A DNA stretch of 51,145 nucleotides from NCBI GenBank assembly GCA_038745855.1, contig JBCDLC010000023.1:1-51145 (forward strand). The letters run 5' to 3'. Below the pieces are notes generated by a model. That model saw nothing but the letters and a program-made list of their open reading frames with translations, ran no database searches and was not told where the DNA came from. Of the stretch, positions 15,835-24,435 are shown piece after piece. The DNA is from UBA5336 sp038745855. Lineage in GTDB: Bacteria > Pseudomonadota > Alphaproteobacteria > Caulobacterales > Hyphomonadaceae. A program made the position numbers and the translations under genes. Numbering within the stretch: the stretch's first letter is position 1; every line of letters starts with the position of its first letter.

Positions 15835-16620
15835 TCAGAAAATCGCGTATCCACCATCAACGACGAATGTGTCGCCGGAGTGGAATGAGGACGCGTTGGA
15901 CGCCAGGTAAACCGCGATGCCCCCGAAATCCTCGGGCTCACCCCAACGCCTGGCCGGTACGCGGGCGATGACCTTTTCCGTGAAGACCTCGGCCCCTTGG
16001 GCGGCCGCGGTCATATCGGTCGCAATCCAACCCGGAAGGATGGCATTGGCCCGGATGCCGAAGCGGGCGTGCTCAACGGCGATGCCTTTCAGCATGGAAA
16101 TCAACCCGCCTTTGGTCGCCGCATAGGCCTGATTGCGGGCGGCCCCTTCAATAGCCGCGAGCGACGCCACACCGACGACGGACCCGCCATCATCGCCCTG
16201 GCGGGCCCGGTCGATCATGGTTTTCACGCTTTCACGCATGGTCCAGAAGGCGCCTTCCATATTGATCGCCATGTTCTTCCGCCATGTCTCTGTCGACATG
16301 TCGGTGAATGAGGACGCACCAAAGCCGACCCCCGCATTGGCAAAGCAACTGTCGATCCGGCTGAATGCACCGATGACGGCCGTTGTTCCGTCGATCACCG
16401 CTTGTTCGTCGGCCACATCAACCGCCCAGGCCTTCACGTCGCCTGCGCCGAGCCGCGACAGCTTTTCAACCGCTTCGGCGTTCCGTGCGGCGTCGCGGCC
16501 CCAGATGGCGATATGGGCGTTGGAGGCCGCCAGCGCCTCGGCCATACCCAGGCCGATGCCGCGATTACCGCCTGTGACGAGCGCAACTTTTCCAGTGAGA
16601 TCAAAGGGGGCATAGGCCAA
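15835..16620 (-). CDS. Short-chain dehydrogenase/reductase (SDR)
   Basis: An NAD(P)-dependent oxidoreductase of 261 residues, the classical SDR size. The cofactor motif TGGNRGIG (TGxxxGxG) lies near the N-terminus after 'FDLTGKVALV'. 'NAG' follows strand 4 ('SCFANAGVGFG'). The catalytic triad and helper residues are the Asn of 'NMAINMEGAF', Ser in 'VVGVASLAA' and 'YAATKGG' (YxxxK). 'GIRANAILPGWIATDM' and the C-terminal 'DTFVVDGGY' are also standard. The preferred start is TTG at 16620, because GGAGG lies eight bases upstream and the family sequence begins there. Substrate unknown. The Nudix gene lies 61 bases upstream on the same strand, so the two may be co-transcribed. Confidence 0.9.
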   Translation of the reverse strand: MAYAPFDLTGKVALVTGGNRGIGLGMAEALAASNAHIAIWGRDAARNAEAVEKLSRLGAGDVKAWAVDVADEQAVIDGTTAVIGAFSRIDSCFANAGVGFGASSFTDMSTETWRKNMAINMEGAFWTMRESVKTMIDRARQGDDGGSVVGVASLAAIEGAARNQAYAATKGGLISMLKGIAVEHARFGIRANAILPGWIATDMTAAAQGAEVFTEKVIARVPARRWGEPEDFGGIAVYLASNASSFHSGDTFVVDGGYAIF

Positions 16621-16681
16621 GACAAGGTCCTCCAGGGCGTTTCTGTGTTGGCCTTGATTTGCCCCCTTCACGGTGGGGAAA

Positions 16682-17113
16682 TCAAGCGCCGAACTGGCGC
16701 AGCGCCTTTGCAATCACAGAGAGCGTATCCCCGCTGAGGTAGTAGGGCTCGAGCCCGGTGAGCGGCACAAAACGCGCCTCGAGCGCGTCATCATTGGCCC
16801 TGGGCTCGCCAGCGGTCCATCGGAACGCGTAGTCGATGACGACATAGTGGTGCGCGTCCGAAATGACGTCCACGACGTCTATGAGGCCGAGCCCTTCTGC
16901 TTCCACGCCCGTTTCCTCGGCCAATTCACGCTGTGCGCCGCCAGCGGCGGTTTCGCCCCATTCCAGATGTCCGCCCGGTAATGACCAGCGGCCTTTCCGG
17001 GGCGGTTTGGCCCGCCGCACGAGCAGGACATTATTATCGCGTAAGCAAACCGCGCCGACGGCGAGAACAGGTTGAGCGGGTTCCAGAGGGCGTGACATAC
17101 CCGAAGCATACAT
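16682..17113 (-). CDS. Nudix hydrolase
   Basis: A 143-residue hydrolase of nucleoside diphosphates linked to another moiety. The Nudix box begins at 'GGHLEWGE' and ends 'RELAEETGV', matching G-x5-E-x7-REUxEExGU. It is preceded by 'VLLVRRAKPPRKGRWSLPGG', typical of ADP-ribose/MutT-type Nudix enzymes. 'HHYVVIDYAFRW' and 'ALEARFVPLTGLEPY' complete the fold. The first ATG has AAGGA about ten bases upstream; a second ATG five codons later is possible. The substrate cannot be assigned. It precedes the SDR gene. Confidence 0.9.
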   Translation of the reverse strand: MYASGMSRPLEPAQPVLAVGAVCLRDNNVLLVRRAKPPRKGRWSLPGGHLEWGETAAGGAQRELAEETGVEAEGLGLIDVVDVISDAHHYVVIDYAFRWTAGEPRANDDALEARFVPLTGLEPYYLSGDTLSVIAKALRQFGA

Positions 17114-17130
17114 CGTGGCGCGTTCCTTAG

Positions 17131-17180
17131 CGAAGTGAATGGATTGGGGCGAAGTGAATGGGCGGGGGCGACGTGAATGG
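17131..17180. repeat. Three tandem copies of a 19-bp unit
   Basis: The core CGAAGTGAATGG occurs at 17131 and 17150, with CGACGTGAATGG at 17169, giving an exact 19-base period. The array lies immediately upstream of the small exported protein gene and ends ten bases before its ATG. It could be a multi-site operator or a recent replication-slippage product. Confidence 0.7.
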
Positions 17181-17190
17181 GGAGATGAAC

Positions 17191-17586
17191 ATGGCGCATC
17201 GCTCGGTTTGGGCTGTTCTCGCGGTCGCAGTCGTTATGGCGGCAGACGCTGCGGCAGACGCGATGACGAAAGCGGAAATCGAGGACGAATTGATGGGCGT
17301 GACCGTTTCTGGCGTGATCGAAGGAGAGGACCTCGACTGGCGGGAATGTATCGATCCGGCGGGCCAGACCTACTATCAGGTCGAGGGGGAACGTGCGCTA
17401 AGGGGCCAAGTTTTTGTCACTGACGCTGGACTGGCCTGTTTTTCCTATGGCGCCATTGCCAGTTGCTTCCGGGTTGTGCGAGAGGGGCCCTACTATGCGC
17501 TGGTGGATGCAGCGGACCGGTTCCTGATCCAGCGGGTCGAACGGCCCGTTCGCCGCTGTGACGGGGCAAACGACGCGATCAGTTAG
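17191..17586 (+). CDS. Small exported protein of unknown function
   Basis: 131 residues with an N-terminal signal peptide (about 1-23, 'VWAVLAVAVVMAADAAADA'). The mature part carries 'LMGVTVSGVIEGEDLDWRECIDPAGQTYYQVEGE', 'ALRGQVFVTDAGLACFSY' and 'SCFRVVREGPYYALVD'. This G-x-T/V-x-x-G ... W ... G ... C ... C layout is shared by small secreted proteins such as DUF995-like ones, but the match is loose. Three cysteines in the mature part may form disulphides. The start at 17191 is chosen because GGGGAG lies six bases upstream; two earlier in-frame ATGs have poorer spacing. The patatin gene begins 11 bases after its stop, so the two probably share a transcript. Confidence 0.65.
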   Translation: MAHRSVWAVLAVAVVMAADAAADAMTKAEIEDELMGVTVSGVIEGEDLDWRECIDPAGQTYYQVEGERALRGQVFVTDAGLACFSYGAIASCFRVVREGPYYALVDAADRFLIQRVERPVRRCDGANDAIS

Positions 17587-17597
17587 GACTTTCATTC

Positions 17598-18644
17598 GTG
17601 CCGAGACGCGTAAAACGCAAGCCGATTTCGCTCGCGCTGCAGGGCGGTGGTGCCCACGGCGCTTTCACGTGGGGTGTGCTCGACCGCGTGCTCGAAGACG
17701 GACGGTTGGACATAAAGGCGGTCACGGCCACATCGGCGGGGGCCATGAATGCGCTGGCGCTCGCAAACGGGCTGCATGATGATGGGCTGGAGGGTGCCCG
17801 CGCGAGTCTTGAACACTTCTGGCGGGAGTTATCGCGCGCCGGTGCGCCGTTGGCGGCGGTCTCGTCCCAGGCGGTGCCGACGGTGTTTGACGCGTTCAAT
17901 CCTTTTGCCAGCTTCACGCCCTTCAACTTTGCTTCTGCGCTTTCGAGTTTTGCGAGCCCCTATGATCTGAACCCCTTCGACTATAATCCGCTTAGGGAGG
18001 TTCTGGCCTCAGCCCTGAATTTCGAAGCAATCCACCAGGCTCCACTGGATCTCTTCATCGCAGCGACCAATGTGGAAACAGGGCGTGTACGGATCTTCAA
18101 GGACGACGAGATCACGATTGACTCGGCCCTGGCATCCGCCTGCCTTCCCCAGACCTTTCGTGCCGTGGAAATCGATGGCGTGCCCTATTGGGATGGCGGA
18201 TACATGGGCAATCCGGCGCTCTATCCCTTGATCTACTCCGAAGCGCCGGGGGATGTCCTGTTGGTGCTTCTGAACCCGCTTATCCGTCGGGGAACGCCCC
18301 GCTCGGCTGGGGCTATTCAGGACAGGCTCAACGAGATCAGCTTCAATTCGGCTTTGATCAGTGAACTGCGCGCCATCGCATTTGTTCAAAAGCTGTTGGA
18401 TGAGAACTGGCTGGCCGACCGTATGCGGAACGATTACCGGCGGCTGAATATCCATGCGATCCGGGGTGGGCAGATGCTGTGCGATCTGTCCCTCGAGACG
18501 AAGTACGACACGCGCTGGAGCTTCCTGACGAAGCTGCGCGATCTGGGGCGGGACCATGCGGAAACGTGGCTTGAGTCCTGTTTCACGAAGGTGGGCAAGA
18601 AATCGTCAGTGGACGTACGGCAGGAGTTTCTTTCCCTGACCTAG
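17598..18644 (+). CDS. Patatin-like phospholipase
   Basis: A 348-residue serine-aspartate dyad lipid acyl hydrolase. The oxyanion loop GGGAHG is near residue 17. The nucleophile elbow reads ATSAGA, where most members have GTSAG, so the first Gly of GxSxG is Ala. The catalytic Asp lies in 'YWDGGYMGNPAL' (DGG). 'PLDLFIAATNVETGRVRIF' and 'SALASACLPQTFRAVEIDG' are typical of bacterial patatins. Translation starts at GTG with AGGA eight bases upstream. There is no signal peptide, so it is probably cytosolic or membrane-associated. The C-terminal 100 residues are family-like but without a named domain. Confidence 0.88.
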   Translation: MPRRVKRKPISLALQGGGAHGAFTWGVLDRVLEDGRLDIKAVTATSAGAMNALALANGLHDDGLEGARASLEHFWRELSRAGAPLAAVSSQAVPTVFDAFNPFASFTPFNFASALSSFASPYDLNPFDYNPLREVLASALNFEAIHQAPLDLFIAATNVETGRVRIFKDDEITIDSALASACLPQTFRAVEIDGVPYWDGGYMGNPALYPLIYSEAPGDVLLVLLNPLIRRGTPRSAGAIQDRLNEISFNSALISELRAIAFVQKLLDENWLADRMRNDYRRLNIHAIRGGQMLCDLSLETKYDTRWSFLTKLRDLGRDHAETWLESCFTKVGKKSSVDVRQEFLSLT

Positions 18645-18689
18645 GGCTCCGTGATCTGGGGCGCCGGGTGCCTTGCAGCGTTCGCGAAA

Positions 18690-18727
18690 ACAAAAAAACG
18701 CCGGCCCTTTCAGCAAGGACCGGCGTT
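18690..18727 (-). terminator. Strong terminator after the acyl-CoA dehydrogenase gene
   Basis: A 13-bp stem (18697-18709 with 18715-18727, one C:A mismatch) and a five-base loop. It is flanked on the left by seven A residues, which read as a U-tract for the minus-strand acyl-CoA dehydrogenase gene. It may also stop the convergent patatin transcript. Confidence 0.85.
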
Positions 18728-18758
18728 TCCACTTCAAGCCTGTGTCGGCCTGAACAGC

Positions 18759-20069
18759 CTATTTCCGCCAGACAGCGGCCATGGCGGGATCTTCCTCACC
18801 GCCGGTGTAGCGGCGTGTTTCGGCACGGCCGACGACCATGTGGTGCACCTCATCCGGCCCATCAGCCATGCGCAGGGTGCGCTGGTTTGCGTACATGCGG
18901 GCCAAGGGTGTCCACTGCGAGACGCCCGCAGCGCCGTGCATCTGGATGGCCTGGTCGATGATTTGGCAAACCCGCTCGGGCACCATGGCCTTGACCATGG
19001 AGATCCAGACGCGGGCCTCCTTGTTGCCCAGCACATCCATCGCCTTGGCGGCTTTGAGGACCATCAGGCGCATGGCCTCAATGTCGATCCGAGCACGGGA
19101 AATGATCTCGGTATTGCCGCCCAGCTTAACCAGATCCTTGCCGAAAGCCTGGCGACCCATGCCGCGCACGACCATGAGGTCGAGGGCTTTCTCGGCCTGT
19201 CCGATTGAGCGCATGCAATGGTGGATACGGCCGGGTCCAAGGCGCAGCTGGGAAATCTCGAAGCCGCGGCCCTCGCCCAAAAGCATGTTCTCCTTGGGCA
19301 CCCGCACATTGTCGAACACGATGTGCATATGGCCGTGCGGTGCATCGTAGTCGCCGAACACCTGCATGCCGTCCAGAATCTTCACGCCGGGCGTGTCGAT
19401 CGGGACCAGGATCTGAGACTGCTGCTTATGGGGCTCTGCATCGGGGCTGGTCTTGACCATGGTGATCATGATCTTGCAGCGGGGATCGCCGGCGCCCGAG
19501 ATGTAGAATTTCTCACCATTGATGACCCACTCGTCGCCCTCGAGAACGGCAGCGGTGGAGACGTTCTTCGCGTCGGACGACGGCAGGGCCGGCTCCGTCA
19601 TGGCGAAAGCCGAGCGGATCTTGCCTTCGAGCAGCGGCTTCAGCCAGCGCTCTTTCTGTTCGGGCGTGCCGACCCGCTCGAGGACTTCCATGTTGCCCGT
19701 GTCGGGGGCGGAGCAGTTCATCGTTTCCGATGCGAGCGGGTTCTTGCCGAGCTCAGCAGCGATATAGGCATAGTCGAGGTTCTTGAGCCCTTCGCCGGTT
19801 TCTGCGTCGGGAAGGAAAAAATTCCATAGACCCTGGCGCTTGGCTTCGTCCTTGGCCTTTTCGAGGGTCTCAAGCTGACCATCTGCATATTGCCAGATGT
19901 TGTCCTTGTCTTTCCGCTCGGCGCCCAGGCGATAGAACTCCTCACTCATGGGGTTCACGACATCGGCGATAAAGCGCTTCACGTGCTCGTAGAGCGGGCG
20001 CGCTTCCTCCGACATGACAAGATTGTTCATGTCGTCTTCGGGGTTCATGGATCTCATTGTGTCAGGCAT
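18759..20069 (-). CDS. Acyl-CoA dehydrogenase (ACAD10/11-like)
   Basis: A flavoenzyme of 436 residues that oxidises an acyl-CoA to the trans-2-enoyl-CoA. The N-terminal helical domain (about 15-150) is followed by a beta domain with 'RSAFAMTEPALPSSDAKN' and 'WVINGEKFYISGAGDP', which form the FAD-binding ACAD signature. The C-terminal helical domain carries 'RLGPGRIHHCMRSIGQAEKAL', 'RQAFGKDL', 'QIIDQAIQMHGAAGVSQWTPLA' and 'RTLRMADGPDEVHHMVVGR'. The DGPDEVH ending is the hallmark of the ACAD10/11-related subgroup. The ATG at 20069 has GGAGGAG five bases upstream. The gene is divergent from the carboxyltransferase gene and ends at a strong terminator. The 252-base divergent region holds no gene. 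Confidence 0.93.
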   Translation of the reverse strand: MPDTMRSMNPEDDMNNLVMSEEARPLYEHVKRFIADVVNPMSEEFYRLGAERKDKDNIWQYADGQLETLEKAKDEAKRQGLWNFFLPDAETGEGLKNLDYAYIAAELGKNPLASETMNCSAPDTGNMEVLERVGTPEQKERWLKPLLEGKIRSAFAMTEPALPSSDAKNVSTAAVLEGDEWVINGEKFYISGAGDPRCKIMITMVKTSPDAEPHKQQSQILVPIDTPGVKILDGMQVFGDYDAPHGHMHIVFDNVRVPKENMLLGEGRGFEISQLRLGPGRIHHCMRSIGQAEKALDLMVVRGMGRQAFGKDLVKLGGNTEIISRARIDIEAMRLMVLKAAKAMDVLGNKEARVWISMVKAMVPERVCQIIDQAIQMHGAAGVSQWTPLARMYANQRTLRMADGPDEVHHMVVGRAETRRYTGGEEDPAMAAVWRK

Positions 20070-20321
20070 GTCGGCTCCTCCAATGCGTACATCGTTCTCT
20101 ATTCCACAATCGCCGGGGCCGGGCGACAACACAAGCCCCACCGGCCCGATCGGCCAAAAGGGCGCAGGATACCCCATCGCTGGGACCGCACGTCTCCCGG
20201 CCGATTTCCGCCGCCTAACAAGCGTTTCGTTGCATGCCAGTGACGATGCCGTGGGCGCTGGAGATCCATCGGAACAACGGATGCTTTGACGGCGCTGTGC
20301 CGACCCGGCAAGAATGGACCG

Positions 20322-21869
20322 ATGAGTTGGAAGACCGAAGTTGATGAAATCCACAGCCGCCGGAAAATGGCGCTTGTCCAAGGCGGTGAAAAGGCTGTCG
20401 CGCGGCAGCATGACAAGGGCCGCCTGACGGTTCGGGAGCGTATCGATGCGCTGGTCGACGCCGGTAGTTTCGATGAGATTGGCCGCGGCGCTGGCGCGCC
20501 CATACGCGGGCCGGATGGTGAATTGATCGGTTTCGAACCTGCGAACTTCGTGCTTGGCTTCGCTTCGATCAATGGCCGAAAGGTTGTCGTGGGCGGCGAG
20601 GACTTCACCATGAAAGGCGGGTCGCCCTCGCCTGCAGGCCTGAGAAAGAGCGTCTACACCGAGGAACTCGCCTTGCAATACAGGCTGCCGCTGGTGCGAT
20701 TGCATGAAGGCGCGGGGGGAAGTGTGGGCGGCTCTGGCGGTTCCAGCCTGCCAGCGCCTGTCTTCTCGCCGTCGCGGTTCAAGCCGGTTGCGCACTGTCT
20801 CGCAACGCTGCCGGTGGCGACCGCTGCGTTGGGCGCTGTTGCCGGGCTTCCGGCAGCACGACTGGTTTCGTCCCATTTCTCCGTGATGTCGAAACCGACC
20901 GCGCAGATCCTGACGGCCGGCCCTGCGGTGGTCGAGCGGGCCATGGGCGAAAAAACCACGAAAGACGCGCTTGGCGGCTGGAAGGTTCACACCAAGAATG
21001 GAACCGTCGACAATGCCGGCGCGGACGAGGCCGACTGTTTCGAACAAATCCGATCTGTCCTTGGGTATCTTCCCGACAATGTCGACCAGTTGCCGCCCGT
21101 GTTGCCGTGCGCCGACCCAGTTGACCGCCAGGATGAGATGTTGCTCGAGGTGGTCCCGAGAGAGCGCCGGCAAGCCTTCGACATGCGCAAGGTGCTCGCG
21201 GCGGTGCTGGATGCCGGCAGCTTTTTCGAGATCGGCAAGGGTTATGGCCGGAGCCAGATCACGGGTCTTGCTCGGCTGAATGGCCAGCCAATCGGCGTGT
21301 GGGCGAATGACTGCCGCCACCTGGCCGGATCGATGACAGCGCTGGGTGCCCAGAAAGCGCGGCGTTTCATGGAGCTGTGCGAGACATTCCACCTTCCCAT
21401 CGTGACGTTTATCGATGAGCCCGGCTTCATGATCGGCTCCCAGGCCGAAGCCGATGCCACGATCCGGTATGGTGCGAATGCAGTGCTGACGGCGGCGACC
21501 ACGACCGTGCCCTGGGCGGCCATACAGGTGCGGAAATCCTTCGGTGTCGCACAGGCCGCTCACTATGGCCCCGACGCCTACATTCTGGCCTGGCCGTCGG
21601 CCGAAAGCGGACCGCTGCCGGTCGAAGGGGGTGTAGCCGTGGCTTTCCACCGCGAGATTGCAGCAGCCGAAGATCCCGACGCCAAGCGCAGGGAGCTTGA
21701 GAAGATGCTGGCCGCCCGTCAGTCTCCCTTCCCGCGAGGCGAGGCGCTCGCGGTCCACGAATTGATCGACCCGCGTGAGACCCGCCCGATGCTCTGCCGC
21801 TGGGTTGACCGCATCCAGCCCCTGCTAGAGCCCCTTCGCGGGCCCAGCCATTTTCTTGCTAGACCCTGA
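20322..21869 (+). CDS. Acyl-CoA carboxylase carboxyltransferase subunit (PccB/MccB type)
   Basis: A biotin-dependent carboxyltransferase of 515 residues that moves carboxyl from carboxybiotin to an acyl-CoA. The N-terminal half has 'RQHDKGRLTVRERIDALVDAGSFDEIG' and 'VVVGGEDFTMKGGS'. The crotonase-like core has 'RLPLVRLHEGAGGSVGG' and 'AALGAVAGLPAARLV', and the C-terminal half has 'VLDAGSFFEIGKGYG', 'HLPIVTFIDEPGFMIGSQAE' and 'GPDAYILAWPSAESGPLPVEGG'. The ATG at 20322 is preferred over an upstream TTG because PccB-like sequence starts there. The biotin carrier gene follows after 12 bases. No biotin carboxylase gene is present in the window. Propionyl-, methylcrotonyl- or another acyl-CoA could be the substrate. 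Confidence 0.9.
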   Translation: MSWKTEVDEIHSRRKMALVQGGEKAVARQHDKGRLTVRERIDALVDAGSFDEIGRGAGAPIRGPDGELIGFEPANFVLGFASINGRKVVVGGEDFTMKGGSPSPAGLRKSVYTEELALQYRLPLVRLHEGAGGSVGGSGGSSLPAPVFSPSRFKPVAHCLATLPVATAALGAVAGLPAARLVSSHFSVMSKPTAQILTAGPAVVERAMGEKTTKDALGGWKVHTKNGTVDNAGADEADCFEQIRSVLGYLPDNVDQLPPVLPCADPVDRQDEMLLEVVPRERRQAFDMRKVLAAVLDAGSFFEIGKGYGRSQITGLARLNGQPIGVWANDCRHLAGSMTALGAQKARRFMELCETFHLPIVTFIDEPGFMIGSQAEADATIRYGANAVLTAATTTVPWAAIQVRKSFGVAQAAHYGPDAYILAWPSAESGPLPVEGGVAVAFHREIAAAEDPDAKRRELEKMLAARQSPFPRGEALAVHELIDPRETRPMLCRWVDRIQPLLEPLRGPSHFLARP

Positions 21870-21881
21870 GGTTCATCACCC

Positions 21882-22103
21882 ATGGCGACACCGATTGAAC
21901 TGGAAACCGGCGGCACGGTCTGGAAGCTGCTCGTCAAGGATGGCGACACGGTGAAAGCCGGCGACACGTTGTTCATCCTGGAAGTGATGAAGATGGAGGT
22001 GCCCTACGAAGCGCCGGTTGCAGGCACCGTGCAGGGCCTCAGCTTCGCGGAAGGAGACGTGGTCGAGGAGGACCAGGTCGCCTTGGAGCTTGTCGAGCGT
22101 TAG
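21882..22103 (+). CDS. Stand-alone biotin carboxyl carrier protein
   Basis: A 73-residue biotinyl/lipoyl domain. The attachment motif EVMKMEVP puts the biotinylated lysine at about residue 36, with 'APVAGTVQGLSFAEGDVVEEDQVALEL' completing the barrel. It carries carboxybiotin between a biotin carboxylase and the carboxyltransferase encoded just upstream. Normally this domain is fused to the carboxylase (AccA/PccA-type) or is a longer AccB; here it is a free minimal domain. It is co-directional with the carboxyltransferase gene at 12 bases, so the two form an operon. Confidence 0.92.
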   Translation: MATPIELETGGTVWKLLVKDGDTVKAGDTLFILEVMKMEVPYEAPVAGTVQGLSFAEGDVVEEDQVALELVER

Positions 22104-22121
22104 GTTGCCGTTGGCAGGGCG

Positions 22122-23015
22122 CTAGGTCGCCGCTTTCTGTTGGGCCGATTTGATGGCCTGGCGCACGTCGGCCCGGCGTAGAAAGGCGGCCCAGGCCCGG
22201 CCCTTGGTTTCGTCCGGCAAGGTCCGCAGCGCACCGAGCGCCTTGGCCCCGACCGCGCATACATTGAGCGTTGTCAGCGCACCGGCCTTGTCATCCCCGG
22301 CGGTCATGACACCGATGACGTCGGGATCAGCCATGACGCTGATCATGACCTTCTGGATTTCCATCTCGTCGGACTTCGTGAACAGCCCGTGACGGGCAGG
22401 ATTGGTCTGCGCCTGCCGGACCAGTTCAAGAATGTCGGCGTTCATCCGCATGGCGGTGGGGTAGAAGTCCTCGTCATTGAGGTCCTGACGACTGGCCCAG
22501 TTCATGACAGCGGCCTCGGGCGAACCCGCCACATCGGCGTAGGTCTCGCCCTTACAATACTTCGTGCCCGAGCCAGCAGCCGTCTTCAGGTCGCGAATGG
22601 CGCCGTCCAGCACGCGGTTCAGGGATTGCCCGCTTGCAAAGCTCAAGAGATCCGCCTGCTCGATCACGGTATTGATTGCGGTTTCCTGCACGATCGCCAT
22701 GCGGCTCGAAGCATCGATGGTTTCGTCTGCAAAGGTCTGCTGCAGGTTGATGTAGCGGTCCGGTGCAATGGCCAGCAGGGTTTTCAGGAAGCGCTGCTCA
22801 TCTGGCGATGACAAAGCGGCATTCAGCGCTTCAGGGTCGGCGAGGGGGGCAGAGATCGCGGTTTCGGCCTCGGCAACAATGGCGTCGTCTGCCTGGCCCC
22901 CGAGGCCGGGCACCATCATCGCGCCGGCAAAGCATCCGCCCACCACAATGATCGTTGCGATACCGAACAGCAGATTGCCGTCCCCGAAGAGCTTGTTCGG
23001 ACGCGCGTCATACAT
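22122..23015 (-). CDS. Membrane-anchored protein of unknown function
   Basis: 297 residues. After a short basic N-terminus a single hydrophobic segment (about 15-37, 'LLFGIATIIVVGGCFAGAMM') anchors the protein, and the rest is probably periplasmic and helical. Three cysteines occur: one in the membrane segment, one in 'GTKYCKGET' and one in 'TLNVCAVGAKAL'; the last two could pair. 'AFLRRADVRQAIKSAQQKA' closes the chain. AAGGGA lies eight bases before the ATG. No family is recognised. It converges on the biotin carrier gene, with 18 bases between the stops, and its upstream side borders the AT-rich island. Confidence 0.75.
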   Translation of the reverse strand: MYDARPNKLFGDGNLLFGIATIIVVGGCFAGAMMVPGLGGQADDAIVAEAETAISAPLADPEALNAALSSPDEQRFLKTLLAIAPDRYINLQQTFADETIDASSRMAIVQETAINTVIEQADLLSFASGQSLNRVLDGAIRDLKTAAGSGTKYCKGETYADVAGSPEAAVMNWASRQDLNDEDFYPTAMRMNADILELVRQAQTNPARHGLFTKSDEMEIQKVMISVMADPDVIGVMTAGDDKAGALTTLNVCAVGAKALGALRTLPDETKGRAWAAFLRRADVRQAIKSAQQKAAT

Positions 23016-23205
23016 TGGGGTATCCCTTCACTTCCAACGTTCCCGGAAGCTAGGCCCCAATCCCTGATAAAGCGTTGAGAACGTCATACAGCAGAGCGCA
23101 TGCTGTAAAACCGACTGCATTTTAGAAAAACGCTAAAAAATTGACACTGTTTTTATTCAGGTCAACAGTCTCGCGGCTTTTCGCTAATCTGTGATGGGGG
23201 TCACA
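23016..23205. other. Left border of the AT-rich island
   Basis: Base composition drops sharply from about 23090. A TTGACA at 23141-23146 could serve as a -35 element for the island gene, but no good -10 lies 16-18 bases further on. TTAG-N7-CTAA occurs at 23122-23136. No integrase, IS or repeat was recognised. Confidence 0.4.
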
Positions 23206-24435
23206 ATGAATAACATAGCTGTACCTGCACGTCTTTACACTCCTGACACCAGGCTAGGGCGAACCGCTCGGATTTCTGCGTTGAGGCCCGCCTATCCTCT
23301 AAAGGCACCAGCGATTGCAGTTCATCAGTTATACTATCTGCCACCGGGAGTAAATCCCAAATATCCAAGGAAAGGATGGAATATAAGGACTGCGCTTCTT
23401 GATTTTTATAGTAGGATTTATAAGGGACTATATGAATACACAAATCTTATAGAAAAGTCCACTTTTCTAGAAAAATTAGAACAGGCGTACCCTAATTCGG
23501 TTATATTTGGGCTCGGAACGGTCGGGCACCGTGGTAGATTTAGATTGAGAATAGACTTTTATTCTGACACATGGGCGATGACTTTCGTTTTGGATAGATT
23601 TGATACTCCGGAGATTTTTCAGATCGCAGAGTCACTAGGTCTAACTTCTGGTCTTGATCCGCTTGATCCGTTTACGTACGCCAAAGTTTGGGAGTACCTT
23701 TTTAATGGTGTTTGGAGCGATAGATCTTCTCCGATCGGGAGCATCATTCAAGCATCTGACAACATGATCGGCGAAAAAATATACGACGGCCGTACCGTGG
23801 TTCTTGATGGATATCGGGGGTATCTTCGTGATATTGATACTTTGGCGAGAGATCTGCAAGGCGCTTCTAAGCACAATGAAGAAATCAACGCACTTCGGTC
23901 GCAGTTGGAAGATGACAAAGCCGGCGTAATTTCCGACACTCTAAGAAAGAGAATATCAGCGTTCGATTTTCTAGTAACGCTGAAGGGCTTTATCGATTTT
24001 TCCGCATCGGTAGGGTCGAGTTCTGTTTCAGAGGTCGTTTTATGCTCGATGCTACACGGCGATGTATTGTTCGGTAGCGCTCCGCCTAGCGCCGATAATG
24101 CGAGAAGTTTTCAATCGAACATGTATGTGGACTGTACTCGGAACAGTCATCAACTCGGCCGATTGGTTCGGCGAGTGCACGTTTTGGAAGAGCTGAAAGC
24201 ATCAGCTTTAATAGACCATGATAATGGTATCGATCCTGATACTGGTCAAGGCTTTAAAGATATAAAAAAGGCCGAAAGAGATCTTGGAAAGTTGTGGAAC
24301 GACATTAACGAAATGCCGTTCGACGATGATTCTGGGCTAGCGAACGCCGCCAAAAAATTGTCGGATATTAGTCTTTCTGTTGATGGGGGGCTTATACCGA
24401 GACTAGGAATTTGGAGTATTATGTTACCCCTTTGA
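23206..24435 (+). CDS. Island protein of unknown function, N-terminal part (frameshifted)
   Basis: 409 residues with markedly AT-rich codons, unlike both neighbours. No signal peptide is apparent. Recognisable patches include 'GRFRLRIDFYSDTWAMTFVLDRFD' (about 113-136) and a possible coiled coil 'LARDLQGASKHNEEINALRSQLEDD'. The last 16 residues after 'LSVDGG' look unrelated to a proper C-terminus. The frame breaks at a G6 run at 24385-24390: one extra G, or a -1 ribosomal slip there, joins it to the next feature, giving one protein of roughly 600 residues. The start at 23206 has GGGGG a few bases upstream; a GTG at 23191 is possible. There is a very tentative likeness to the layout of DUF3422/CorA-like proteins (mixed N-terminal domain, long helices, two C-terminal TM helices). 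Confidence 0.6.
   Translation: MNNIAVPARLYTPDTRLGRTARISALRPAYPLKAPAIAVHQLYYLPPGVNPKYPRKGWNIRTALLDFYSRIYKGLYEYTNLIEKSTFLEKLEQAYPNSVIFGLGTVGHRGRFRLRIDFYSDTWAMTFVLDRFDTPEIFQIAESLGLTSGLDPLDPFTYAKVWEYLFNGVWSDRSSPIGSIIQASDNMIGEKIYDGRTVVLDGYRGYLRDIDTLARDLQGASKHNEEINALRSQLEDDKAGVISDTLRKRISAFDFLVTLKGFIDFSASVGSSSVSEVVLCSMLHGDVLFGSAPPSADNARSFQSNMYVDCTRNSHQLGRLVRRVHVLEELKASALIDHDNGIDPDTGQGFKDIKKAERDLGKLWNDINEMPFDDDSGLANAAKKLSDISLSVDGGLIPRLGIWSIMLPL

Noticed and set aside
17598..17700. Patatin as inactive because its elbow reads ATSAG
   Set aside because: Nucleophile Ser, oxyanion loop and catalytic Asp are all present, and an Ala at the first position need not abolish activity.
20070..21758. N-terminal extension of the acyl-CoA dehydrogenase across the carboxyltransferase gene
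   Set aside because: The extension is antisense to a conserved gene, and a strong ribosome site marks the true ATG at 20069.
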